Positions 55,131 to 63,799 of a DNA stretch of 64,000 nt are shown piece by piece. Made by a program: the position numbers and the translations under genes. Position 1 is the first letter of the stretch. Each line of letters opens with the position of its first letter. Origin of the DNA: Aquipluma nitroreducens (GTDB lineage Bacteria > Bacteroidota > Bacteroidia > Bacteroidales > Prolixibacteraceae); assembly GCF_009689585.1 (NCBI RefSeq), contig NZ_AP018694.1, positions 868,001 to 932,000 on the forward strand. Direction: 5' to 3'. The notes under the pieces were generated by a model. The model saw nothing but the letters and a program-made list of their open reading frames with translations, had not been told where the DNA came from and searched no databases.

Positions 55131-55688
55131 ATGATAGCCTTATTACAAAAAGGCTCCATTGTTGCTTTTGAAGGTTTGTTTGAGCAATACAGTCAGAAAT
55201 TATATCACTTTTCGTTTTCATACCTGAAATCTGAATCAGAATCGGAGGATGTAGTCCAGGAGGTTTTCCTTAAAATATGGGAAAACCGCGCGGGCCTGAA
55301 AACAGGAACATCGTTTCAATCCTACCTGTTTACCATCGCATTTAATTCGATCCGTAAAAACTTCAACAAAAAAGCCCGACAGAATCAGTTTCGGGTCGAT
55401 TTGTTCGATTTTCTTTCGATCGACAACTCATCGATAGAGAATCATCCTGATTATGAGACTCTTTTATCGAAATTAGACTTGCTGATTGATCAAATGCCTG
55501 CCCGAAGAAAAGAGATTTTTCTATATCGTAAAAAAGAAGGAAAATCGGTGAGAGACATTGCCAGCAACATGAGCATCTCTCCAAAAACAGTTGAAAATCA
55601 AATCACTGAAGCGATGAATTACCTAAAGAAAGAATTCGACAAAGACCGCATTTCGGAAATGTTGTTTTTTTACATCTTTTTGGAGTAA
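55131..55688 (+). CDS. ECF RNA polymerase sigma factor, FecI-like
   Basis: A 185-residue extracytoplasmic-function sigma factor. Region 2 is visible as FEQYSQKLYHFSFSYLKSES and VVQEVFLKIWENR, and region 4 as IRDIASNMSISPKTVE-like sequence (here KSVRDIASNMSISPKTVENQ). The ATG at 55131 is preferred over the TTG at 55098 because purine-rich bases (GGAACAAGAG) precede it. The FecR gene follows, so the sigma is probably held inactive until the outer-membrane receptor signals. It should drive the SusC/SusD genes downstream. Confidence 0.93.
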   Translation: MIALLQKGSIVAFEGLFEQYSQKLYHFSFSYLKSESESEDVVQEVFLKIWENRAGLKTGTSFQSYLFTIAFNSIRKNFNKKARQNQFRVDLFDFLSIDNSSIENHPDYETLLSKLDLLIDQMPARRKEIFLYRKKEGKSVRDIASNMSISPKTVENQITEAMNYLKKEFDKDRISEMLFFYIFLE

Positions 55689-55772
55689 AAAGATTCATTT
55701 CCGGATGGGGGTTTTTCTCATTTCAGGATATAACGGTTACACAATACCAATCAATGTGTGCGACCGACTGAT

Positions 55773-56807
55773 ATGAATGAAAAAATCGATTATAAAATTC
55801 TGAAAAAATTTGCCTTAGGGAAATACTCTTTAAACGATTTCAAGCAGGTAACCAACTGGTTTGAGGAACCAAACAATGAAACTGAATTAAAAAACGCTAT
55901 CCAACAACATTGGGATGAGTTTTCCGAAGAAACTTCAGAAAACAAGAAAGATCTCAATTCAGTTCTTGACCAACTCAAACAAAAAATTATCGAACAAAAA
56001 ACGGTAGTAAATTTCCGGATAAGAATACAACGTGTTTACACCCGGGCAGCTGCAATCCTGCTTCTTCCGCTCCTGCTTTATTCCATCTATTCCGCATTCT
56101 TTAATACCCAGGCAACCGAAATGGCCGCCTCTATCGAAATTGTTTCACCGCACGGAGCCCGCACAAAATTTCAGCTTCCCGATGGAACTCAAGGTTGGCT
56201 TAACAGTGGATCGAAATTAAAATACACCAATACTTTTCTGACCAAACGAAATATCGATCTGGTTGGTGAAGCCTGGTTTGAAGTGACACACAATACAAGT
56301 AAGCCATTTGTTGTGCACACCAAGGTACTCGATGTTCAGGTTTTGGGTACCAAATTTAATGTAACTGCATATCCTGAAGAAAATGTGACTGAAGTCGTTT
56401 TACAGGAAGGCAAAGTAAACGTGAATGGTTTTAAAGATTTATACAAGGTTGCCATGAAGCCCGACGAAAAGTTCACGTACGACAAAAACTCACAATCAGG
56501 ATCAATTCAGGAAGTTAAAGCCAGTCAGTTTAGCGCATGGAAAGATGGACTTTTGGTTTTCAGAAACGAACCTTTGTCAGAAGTATTAAAGCGGGTCAGC
56601 CGATGGTACAATGTTGATATTTTGCTGAACGATCCGGACTTGGAGAATTTAAAATACAGGGCAACCTTTCAGGAAGAACAGGTAGAAGAAGTGATCCGAC
56701 TTATATCACTCACTGTACCAATCGAGTATTCGTTCACCAACAGGGAGATTGATAACGATGGTGTTTTCAAGAAAAGAACGATAACCATACGCAAAAAACA
56801 TAGCTAA
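55773..56807 (+). CDS. FecR-family anti-sigma factor
   Basis: A 344-residue inner-membrane regulator. A cytoplasmic N-terminus (about 1-90) that would bind the sigma factor precedes one membrane helix (AAAILLLPLLLYSIYSAFF) and the periplasmic FecR domain (FQLPDGTQGWLNSGSKLKY, IDLVGEAWFEV, VLGTKFNVTAYPEE). The C-terminal STN-like part (ILLNDPDLENLKYRATFQEE) is typical of Bacteroidota FecR proteins. The ATG at 55773 is preferred to a GTG at 55758. It links the SusC signal to the sigma factor. Confidence 0.93.
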   Translation: MNEKIDYKILKKFALGKYSLNDFKQVTNWFEEPNNETELKNAIQQHWDEFSEETSENKKDLNSVLDQLKQKIIEQKTVVNFRIRIQRVYTRAAAILLLPLLLYSIYSAFFNTQATEMAASIEIVSPHGARTKFQLPDGTQGWLNSGSKLKYTNTFLTKRNIDLVGEAWFEVTHNTSKPFVVHTKVLDVQVLGTKFNVTAYPEENVTEVVLQEGKVNVNGFKDLYKVAMKPDEKFTYDKNSQSGSIQEVKASQFSAWKDGLLVFRNEPLSEVLKRVSRWYNVDILLNDPDLENLKYRATFQEEQVEEVIRLISLTVPIEYSFTNREIDNDGVFKKRTITIRKKHS

Positions 56808-56837
56808 TTTGGGATAAAAACGAACTAAACAATAAGC

Positions 56838-56911
56838 AAAAAAAATCAGGAAAGTATTGCGAGTACTTTCCTGACAAAGATGCAGCGAATAAAACCGTTA
56901 AATTTTAATTA
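56838..56911 (-). ncRNA. Candidate cis-antisense sRNA to the susC leader
   Basis: On the minus strand TCAGGAAAGTA and TACTTTCCTGA (arms 56864-56874 and 56846-56856) form a perfect 11-bp hairpin followed by T7, an intrinsic terminator with no minus-strand gene in front of it. A minus-strand TACATTTG (-7 box, 56918-56925) lies just upstream and would give an RNA of about 70 bases. Antisense RNAs in this position are known for other susC genes. The -33 box is unclear, so the transcript is inferred. Confidence 0.45.
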
Positions 56912-56930
56912 ACACTACAAATGTAAAACT

Positions 56931-59900
56931 ATGAAAAAAATTCGAGAACCATGGGTATGGGACAGCTATACCCTCAAAAAATGCCTGACCATTATGAAAT
57001 TAAGTGTATTTCTATTTTTCCTAAGTATCATTCAGGTTTTAGCAATCGACAGCTACTCTCAACAAACCCGATTGTCACTAAAATTCAATAAAGCTAGCCT
57101 GGAACGTGTTCTGGATGAGATTGAGAACAAAAGTGAATTCTATTTCCTTTACAATCAAGACATTGTCAACACAAAAAAAGTGGTTGATCTGGATGTAAAA
57201 GAAGAAAAAATTGAAGAGGTATTAAATACCCTATTTGTTGGAACAAACATTAAATACACCATTAGCGACCGCCAGATTGTTTTAACTAACTCTGAAAATC
57301 AATCAGGTTTGAACCGTACATCGGTACAGCAAAAATCAGTCACTGGTAAAGTAACTGATTCGACTGGTGCACCTCTTCCCGGCGTCTCGGTGGTCGTAAA
57401 AGGCACAACCACCGGAACGATTACCGATTCCGATGGAAATTTCACATTAAGCAATCTTTCTGGAAACGCGACCTTGCAGTTCTCATTTGTGGGAATGAAA
57501 ATGCAGGAAATTTCAATTGGGAATAAGACTTCGCTATCTGTAGTATTGGAAGATGAGACAGTTGGAATTGATGAAGTTGTTGCCATTGGCTATGGAACCG
57601 TTCGAAAAAAAGACTTGACAGGTGCTGTTTCTTCAATTGGCACAAAAACAATTAAAGATCTTCCAATATCACATCCAAGTCAAGCCTTGCAAGGACAAAT
57701 TGCAGGAGTTGATGTTAAGCAATCGTCAGCAACTCCCGGAGGTGGAACAGTAATCCGGGTTCGTGGTGCAGGCTCTATTTCGGCATCAAGCTCACCACTA
57801 TATGTAGTCGATGGGTATCCGCTCGGCGACCAAAATTTAAATGCAGTAAACCCAAATGACATTGAATCTATTGAGATATTGAAAGACGCATCAGCTGCCG
57901 CAATTTACGGTTCAAGAGGGGCTAACGGAGTGGTACTTATCACTACAAAATCCGGAAAATCAGGGAAACTAAATATCAACCTTGATACGTACGCCGGTAT
58001 TCAGCAAGTGAGTAAGAAAATGGACGTGCTTAACCGCGATCAATTTATTGAATACTCGAAAGAGGCTTTTAATACGAACTATATCAGCAAAGTTGCCGGT
58101 GCAAAAGCTAGCGACCCATTAAGCGTAAGGCCAAGTGCAAACCGTTATAAATATCCTGAAGTTTTTGACACCAATCCTTCAGGGCTACCCGATACTGATT
58201 GGCAAGATGAAATATTCAGAAGTGCACCGGTTCAGAACTATCAGCTTTCTCTTTCTGGAGGCGATGCAAAAACTCAATACATGTTCTCTGGCGGATATTA
58301 CAGCCAAGATGGAATTGTGATTAATACCGACTATGAACGGTATAATGCTAGAGCAAAAGTTGATTCAAAACTAACTGATTTTCTGAAGATTGGAATTAAC
58401 CTCACCTCCTATTACAGCCAGGAAAACAGGCTTAATGAAGGACATTGGGCCAGCGATGGTGTCGTTCTTGCGGCATTAGCTACATCTCCTTTAGTTCCTG
58501 TATATAACTCTGATGGAACTTATGGGTCACAGGCTGCTTATGCAGTTCAAAGCGACGGATTAACAGGTGTCACTAATGCTGTTGCCAACTCAACCATCAA
58601 GAATTACTACACAACGGCACGCGTTCTGGCAAATATGTATGCAGAAATCGACCTTTACAAAGGGTTGAAATTTAAAACTACAATTGGTGGCGACATTGTA
58701 AATGTACGCAGATCCAATTTCAGACCATCAACCGTTCCTGCCAATGGTGTAGTTGCTCCTCTGCCATCGACATACAGAAGCGGAATTGCCAGCACCAACC
58801 AAAATTTCAACTGGCTGAATGAAAACACATTAAACTACAGCACCAAGTTTGGCAGCAAACATGCGCTTGATGCAGTAGCTGGCTTTACTGTGCAGAAAAA
58901 CATTTGGGATTCGAATGAAGCATCGGGGTCGGACTTCCCTGATGACATCATTCAAACCATCGGAGTTGCGAAAGTAAAAACAGGAACATCCGACAGAAGC
59001 GAATGGTCGATGGTATCTTATTTGGGTAGGGTAAACTATCGCTATATGGATAAATATTATTTAACCGCGTCTATTCGTTCTGACGGCTCTTCCCGTTTTG
59101 GCAAGAACAAAAAATATGGTTACTTCCCTTCTGCTTCAATTGCATGGCGTGCTTCTGAAGAAGAATTTATGAAAAACATCAGGTGGATCAAAAACCTGAA
59201 AGTACGCTCAAGCTACGGGTTAACCGGGAACAATTCAATGTCGGGAGGAAACTATGCTTCCATTGGATTAGTCTCTACCGATAACTATGTATTTGGTAGT
59301 GGAGTCGGCACTGTTGTAAGTGGATCTTCTCAATCGACCATTCAAAATGATAATTTAAGTTGGGAAAAAACGAAACAATTTGACTTTGGGCTTGAATTTA
59401 ACATTCTGAGCGACAAGATTTTCTTTACTGCCGATTATTATAACCGACTCACTACCGATTTGCTCCTTCAGGTTGATGTACCAGCAATTACCGGTTATAC
59501 TACAGCATGGCAAAACATTGGGGAAATGAGGAATACTGGGTTAGAGTTCAGTGTTAACGCAAGAGTTATTTCAGGAGCTAAATTTAAATGGAATTCTAAT
59601 TTCAATATCTCATTTAATAAAAATAAAGTTTTGGCGTTGGGGCCACAGGGCGACCCAATCCGCAGCAACGGTGGTGTTGGTGACACACACATTACCATGA
59701 TTGGCGAACCAATCGGTAATTTTTATGGATACAAGCAAATTGGAGTTTACATGAATGCGGACGACCTGGCAAATAATCCCAAAGAGGGAACATCAAAAAT
59801 GGGCGATGTTAAATACCTCGATGTTTCTGGCAATGGAGTGATTGATGCCAACGACCGTACGATAATTGGCAATAACAATCCTGATTTTACTTACGGATTC

Positions 59901-60386
59901 AACAACACCTTCACCTGTAAGAATTTTGATCTGGCGATTATGGTTTACGGATCGCAAGGCGCGGAAATTTTACATCTGGCCAAACGATTCTATGAAAACA
60001 TGGAAGGCAACCAACAGCAATTAACTACAGTGCTTAACAGGTGGAGATCAGAGGCTGATCCCGGAAACGGAATAATTCCCCGTGCAAACTCGTTAACAAC
60101 CGGATTAAATAATGCTGTATCGTCACGATGGGTTGAAGATGGTTCATTCCTGAAAATATCGAACATAACCTTAGGTTATAACCTTCCCGAAAATTTCGCA
60201 AAACGGATAAAAATGCAAGCTGCCAGAATTTATCTGTCGGGACAAAATCTCTATACTTTCACAAAATATAGCGGGTATAATCCTGAAGTTAGTTTTACAG
60301 GCGACAATGTATTGGCTCCGGGAAGCGATTACGGTGGTTATCCAACAGCAAGAATTGTAAGTGTTGGATTTAACCTGACTTTCTAA
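56931..60386 (+). CDS. SusC/RagA TonB-dependent receptor with STN domain
   Basis: A 1151-residue outer-membrane importer. After a signal region (MKLSVFLFFLSIIQVLA near residue 22) there is an STN signalling domain (about 45-120), a carboxypeptidase-regulatory-like domain (SVTGKVTDSTGAPLPGVSVV), the plug (IESIEILKDASAAAIYGSRG) and a 22-strand barrel ending in an aromatic residue (GFNLTF). The STN domain is the mark of receptors that signal to a FecR/ECF sigma pair, both encoded just upstream. With SusD it imports a glycan or oligosaccharide. The substrate cannot be read from the sequence. Confidence 0.96.
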   Translation: MKKIREPWVWDSYTLKKCLTIMKLSVFLFFLSIIQVLAIDSYSQQTRLSLKFNKASLERVLDEIENKSEFYFLYNQDIVNTKKVVDLDVKEEKIEEVLNTLFVGTNIKYTISDRQIVLTNSENQSGLNRTSVQQKSVTGKVTDSTGAPLPGVSVVVKGTTTGTITDSDGNFTLSNLSGNATLQFSFVGMKMQEISIGNKTSLSVVLEDETVGIDEVVAIGYGTVRKKDLTGAVSSIGTKTIKDLPISHPSQALQGQIAGVDVKQSSATPGGGTVIRVRGAGSISASSSPLYVVDGYPLGDQNLNAVNPNDIESIEILKDASAAAIYGSRGANGVVLITTKSGKSGKLNINLDTYAGIQQVSKKMDVLNRDQFIEYSKEAFNTNYISKVAGAKASDPLSVRPSANRYKYPEVFDTNPSGLPDTDWQDEIFRSAPVQNYQLSLSGGDAKTQYMFSGGYYSQDGIVINTDYERYNARAKVDSKLTDFLKIGINLTSYYSQENRLNEGHWASDGVVLAALATSPLVPVYNSDGTYGSQAAYAVQSDGLTGVTNAVANSTIKNYYTTARVLANMYAEIDLYKGLKFKTTIGGDIVNVRRSNFRPSTVPANGVVAPLPSTYRSGIASTNQNFNWLNENTLNYSTKFGSKHALDAVAGFTVQKNIWDSNEASGSDFPDDIIQTIGVAKVKTGTSDRSEWSMVSYLGRVNYRYMDKYYLTASIRSDGSSRFGKNKKYGYFPSASIAWRASEEEFMKNIRWIKNLKVRSSYGLTGNNSMSGGNYASIGLVSTDNYVFGSGVGTVVSGSSQSTIQNDNLSWEKTKQFDFGLEFNILSDKIFFTADYYNRLTTDLLLQVDVPAITGYTTAWQNIGEMRNTGLEFSVNARVISGAKFKWNSNFNISFNKNKVLALGPQGDPIRSNGGVGDTHITMIGEPIGNFYGYKQIGVYMNADDLANNPKEGTSKMGDVKYLDVSGNGVIDANDRTIIGNNNPDFTYGFNNTFTCKNFDLAIMVYGSQGAEILHLAKRFYENMEGNQQQLTTVLNRWRSEADPGNGIIPRANSLTTGLNNAVSSRWVEDGSFLKISNITLGYNLPENFAKRIKMQAARIYLSGQNLYTFTKYSGYNPEVSFTGDNVLAPGSDYGGYPTARIVSVGFNLTF

Positions 60387-60410
60387 TAACCGATATAAAA
60401 AACACATAAA

Positions 60411-61895
60411 ATGAAAACATACAACTCAATATTTTTTATACTGACCTTCGCAACCGGAATATTTCTTTCCGGATGTAAAAATGAATTTCTTGAATTAGCT
60501 CCTCAATCTCAACTCAGCGTCGAATCCTATTACAAAACTGCTGAGCAAATAGAGTTTGCTGTTAATGGAGCATATTCAACACTCCAATCTAACAATATGT
60601 ATCAGAACTGGTATGTACTTTCTGAAATACCTTCAGATAATACAACCAATAATCTTTCCGGATCGGTTACTGATCAGGACGAATTTGACAAGTTTTACAT
60701 ACGTACGACCAACCCATTTACGGCAAATTTCTGGAATGAGAGCTACAAAGGCATTAACAAATGCAACATGGTTCTCTCTAAAATCGACGGTGTGACGATG
60801 GATGCCAGCCGAAAAGATCAACTAACGAAAGAAGTAAAGTTTCTTCGTGGGTTAATGTACTTCAATCTGGTAAGAATATTTGGCGGAGTTCCTTTGGTGA
60901 CATCAACCGTTCAAATCACAGATGCATATACAATTGCCCGAAGCACTCAAGACGAAACATACGCCCAGATTATTAAAGACCTGACTGACGCCGAAACATT
61001 GCCCGCTTCTTATACCGGAAATGATGTAGGCCGCGCCACCAGCGGTACCGTAAAAGCTCTTCTTGGAACGGTTTACATGACAATGAAAGATTATGCAAAA
61101 GGAGAAACAAAACTGGCTGAAGTTGTATCATCCGGGAAATATTCATTGTTGGAAAACACCGCCGGAAGCCTCAACATTACAGGTTACGAAAAGGTATTCG
61201 ATCCAACGAACCATAACAATAAAGAATCAATATTTGATGTGCAATTTAAGAAAGGTGGTTTTGGTGAAGGAAGCGGTTTCGCCAATAATTTCGCGCCTGA
61301 AAATTCAGGAACATCAGTAGTTGCCGTTGGAAGTACTGGTGGAAATAACATCCCTACTGAAGACATGAATAATGCCTATGAAGCAGGTGATTTACGAAAA
61401 GACTATTCTATGGCTTCATCGTACATCGATAATAAAACAGGAAAAACCATATCCATCAGACACGTAAAAAAATACAGGGATGTGCCTTATCAGAGCGGTG
61501 ATGCAAACATTGATTACCCTGTAATTCGCTATGCCGATGTATTGTTAATGTATGCCGAAGCTTTAAATGAAAACGGTAAAACTGCTGAAGCATGCACCAT
61601 GCTAAATAAAGTCCGGCGCAGGGGATTTGGTTATCAGTCAACAGAAACATCACCTGTTGATATCAGCACAGCAGACAAGGTCGTGTTTCGCGATAAAGTA
61701 TTTCAGGAACGTAGAGTTGAGCTCGCATTCGAAGGTCAGCGCTGGTTCGACTTAATCCGCACAGGTCGCGCTGTAGAGGTAATGAAATCCAAAGGTTTTA
61801 AAATAAACGAGACTCAGTTGATTTGCCCAATTCCACAAAAACAGATTGACATTAATCCTGAAGTAATGATACAAAACACCTATCGTATCGACTAA
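60411..61895 (+). CDS. SusD/RagB glycan-binding lipoprotein
   Basis: A 494-residue outer-membrane lipoprotein with the acylation Cys in FLSGCKNEFLEL. The TPR-like helical fold shows EIPSDNTTNN, FLRGLMYFNLVRIFGGVPLV, YADVLLMYAEALNENGK and RRVELAFEGQRWFDLIRTG, all standard for SusD. It caps the SusC barrel and binds the substrate. Ends at a strong terminator (61931-61970). Confidence 0.96.
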   Translation: MKTYNSIFFILTFATGIFLSGCKNEFLELAPQSQLSVESYYKTAEQIEFAVNGAYSTLQSNNMYQNWYVLSEIPSDNTTNNLSGSVTDQDEFDKFYIRTTNPFTANFWNESYKGINKCNMVLSKIDGVTMDASRKDQLTKEVKFLRGLMYFNLVRIFGGVPLVTSTVQITDAYTIARSTQDETYAQIIKDLTDAETLPASYTGNDVGRATSGTVKALLGTVYMTMKDYAKGETKLAEVVSSGKYSLLENTAGSLNITGYEKVFDPTNHNNKESIFDVQFKKGGFGEGSGFANNFAPENSGTSVVAVGSTGGNNIPTEDMNNAYEAGDLRKDYSMASSYIDNKTGKTISIRHVKKYRDVPYQSGDANIDYPVIRYADVLLMYAEALNENGKTAEACTMLNKVRRRGFGYQSTETSPVDISTADKVVFRDKVFQERRVELAFEGQRWFDLIRTGRAVEVMKSKGFKINETQLICPIPQKQIDINPEVMIQNTYRID

Positions 61896-61930
61896 ATTAT
61901 TGGATATCGATTCTGACAAATAATTTCAAC

Positions 61931-61970
61931 AAAGGAGAGGTAGTTAAATCTACTTCTCCTTTGCTATTTT
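61931..61970 (+). terminator. Terminator after susD
   Basis: AAAGGAGAGGTAG (61931-61943) pairs with CTACTTCTCCTTT (61950-61962), one G-U pair, six-base loop, then a T-rich tail. Confidence 0.85.
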
Positions 61971-62053
61971 TAAATAAGGAGTTCTGCTTAACTAATTTCA
62001 CTTTTCTTAACAAGCAATTGAAGCGATTTACTAGGATTGCCATTGCAAATCCT

Positions 62054-62061
62054 TATTTTTG
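62054..62061 (+). promoter_or_regulatory. Promoter -7 box of the DUF1080 gene
   Basis: TATTTTTG matches TAnnTTTG, 62 bases before the ATG at 62124. The TTG at 62037 is only 14 bases upstream, so the -33 box is unsure. Confidence 0.4.
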
Positions 62062-62123
62062 CCATATAATTCTAAACACTAAATCAACTTGGCTCACTTG
62101 TGGGTCATTCAAAAATTCAAATC

Positions 62124-62861
62124 ATGAAGAGAAACATTTTTATGACTTTATCATTAGCCATTGCGCTTTTGATAGCACTTCCCGGATTATCACAAACAGT
62201 GAACAGTCTTTCGAAAAAAGAACAAAAAGAAGGCTGGAAGCTATTGTTTAACGGTAAAAATTTCGATGGATGGCGGCAATGTAACGGAACCGCAATGCCT
62301 GCGAACTGGGTGCTTGAAGAAGATGCCATGAAAGTATTTACCGGCGTTGGTAAAAAACCCGGACAAGGCGCTGATGGCGATGTGCTTTATTCGGTTAAAA
62401 AATTTAAAAACTTCGAACTTTCGATCGACTGGAAAGCCAGCAAAATGGCCAATTCAGGAATTTTTTACAATGTGCGCGAAGTTCCGGGCAAGCCTATTTA
62501 TTATGCGGCTCCTGAAATTCAGGTACTCGATAATGTGGATGCTACCGACAACAAAATCGACAGCCACCTGGCAGGCTCGTTGTACGACATACTTCCTGCC
62601 GATGCAAAAACAGTTCATCCGGCTGGCGAGTGGAACACCATCGTAATCAAGGTGAAAGACGGCCAGGTTACACACACGCAAAACGGCGTTAAAGTAGTTT
62701 CATATACCTTGTGGACTCCGGAATGGGATGCCATGGTTGCCAAAAGTAAATTTAAAGACTTTCCGGGCTGGACTGAAGGAATTTCGAAAGACGGCTATAT
62801 CGGTCTTCAGGATCACGGCTACCCTGTTTGGTTCCGAAACATTAAGATCCGCGAACTTTAA
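62124..62861 (+). CDS. DUF1080 family protein (3-keto-disaccharide hydrolase-like)
   Basis: A 245-residue exported protein with a signal peptide (MKRNIFMTLSLAIALLIALP). The concanavalin-like fold begins with WKLLFNGKNFDGWRQCNG and contains FELSIDWKASKMANSGIF, PEIQVLDN and WNTIVIKVKDGQVTHTQNG, the DUF1080 hallmarks. Some members cleave 3-keto-glycosides or 3-keto-disaccharides. Its place after the SusC/SusD genes, with its own promoter, suggests action on the sugar taken up there. The reaction is inferred from the family only. The ATG at 62124 begins the signal peptide. Confidence 0.9.
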   Translation: MKRNIFMTLSLAIALLIALPGLSQTVNSLSKKEQKEGWKLLFNGKNFDGWRQCNGTAMPANWVLEEDAMKVFTGVGKKPGQGADGDVLYSVKKFKNFELSIDWKASKMANSGIFYNVREVPGKPIYYAAPEIQVLDNVDATDNKIDSHLAGSLYDILPADAKTVHPAGEWNTIVIKVKDGQVTHTQNGVKVVSYTLWTPEWDAMVAKSKFKDFPGWTEGISKDGYIGLQDHGYPVWFRNIKIREL

Positions 62862-62912
62862 TACCCGACTCAGCAAGTTTAACATGCTGAGTTGCCATTA
62901 AAAATTCTATAG

Positions 62913-62945
62913 AAGGGAATTATCCGAAAGGGTAGTTCCCTTTTT
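62913..62945 (+). terminator. Terminator after the DUF1080 gene
   Basis: AAGGGAATTATCC (62913-62925) pairs with GGGTAGTTCCCTT (62930-62942) with two G-U pairs and a GAAA loop, then T5. A second hairpin, ACTCAGCA/TGCTGAGT (62868-62892), precedes it. Confidence 0.85.
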
Positions 62946-63204
62946 GCTTGGGTTATATCGGAAGAAAGTGATTCTAAGAAAAACTTCATCAAACGAAGAA
63001 ATTCTTAGAATAGAGGAAGCAATTTTAAATGACAGGAGAAAGAAAACCACTAGAATTCGTATTGGACTTAAAAACATGTTGGACACTTAAAATCACCCAA
63101 GTTTATAGGAATATTGGTTTTTATGACAATATAAAATCGTTGAAAATATTTTTTTGCTCCATCCTTAATACGATAAATAATTTTTGAATATGAATGCATA
63201 TTTA
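62946..63204. other. Intergenic region with a symmetrical hairpin, no gene seen
   Basis: Between the DUF1080 terminator and the next promoter I see no gene. It contains a two-layer inverted repeat: ATTCTAAGAA (62971-62980) with TTCTTAGAAT (63002-63011), and inside it CTTC with GAAG. The purpose is unknown. Confidence 0.45.
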
Positions 63205-63234
63205 TTGTTATTCAATAATTATTTATTATTTTTG
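63205..63234 (+). promoter_or_regulatory. Promoter of the DUF2975/XRE operon
   Basis: TTG (63205-63207), 19 bases, then TATTTTTG (63227-63234), an excellent Bacteroidota -33/-7 match 26 bases before the ATG at 63260. Confidence 0.65.
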
Positions 63235-63259
63235 CGTCATAACTTTAACTTTAAACACC

Positions 63260-63796
63260 ATGTCAAAAACAAACAACTTCGTATTTTGGAGCTTATATAT
63301 TGTGGCTTGGGTCATTTTTGTTGGCTTGAGCATTGAAGCCGGAGGTTTAGTCGTAAATTTCTTTTTCAGTCTGTATAAGCCTGAATTTGTCCAAAATCTT
63401 TACCAAAAGTTGGACTTAACTGAAATGTATAAAGCCAGTAGATTAGCTTTTTTCGGCATTTATAGCTTTATTCTAATCGTTTCAATTTTAAAAGCTTGTT
63501 TATTCTACATCGTTATCAGACTAATGCACAAAATGGATTTATTAAAACCGTTCAGCACTTTTGTTGCCAAACAATTTTCACAAATTAGTTATTATACCCT
63601 TTCAATTGGACTGTTAAGTTACATTGCCAGAGAGTTAGCCAAAAATTTAACGCATTACGGTTTTGTTACCGACAACTTGAACCAATTTTGGGCAGACAGT
63701 CAAGCATTTATTTTAATGGGAGCTGTAATCTATATTATTGCGACTATTTTTAAAAAAGGAGTAGATATTCAAAACGAAAACGATTTAACTGTATAA
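63260..63796 (+). CDS. DUF2975 membrane protein
   Basis: A 178-residue membrane protein with four predicted helices (about 8-35, 60-85, 110-130 and 145-165). The arrangement, and the following XRE regulator three bases downstream, are typical of the DUF2975 family. The function is unknown; these pairs are thought to form small membrane-protein/regulator units. The ATG at 63260 (MSKTNNFVFW) lies after the promoter; the longer frame from 63194 would start before it. Confidence 0.88.
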   Translation: MSKTNNFVFWSLYIVAWVIFVGLSIEAGGLVVNFFFSLYKPEFVQNLYQKLDLTEMYKASRLAFFGIYSFILIVSILKACLFYIVIRLMHKMDLLKPFSTFVAKQFSQISYYTLSIGLLSYIARELAKNLTHYGFVTDNLNQFWADSQAFILMGAVIYIIATIFKKGVDIQNENDLTV

Positions 63797-63799
63797 GCT

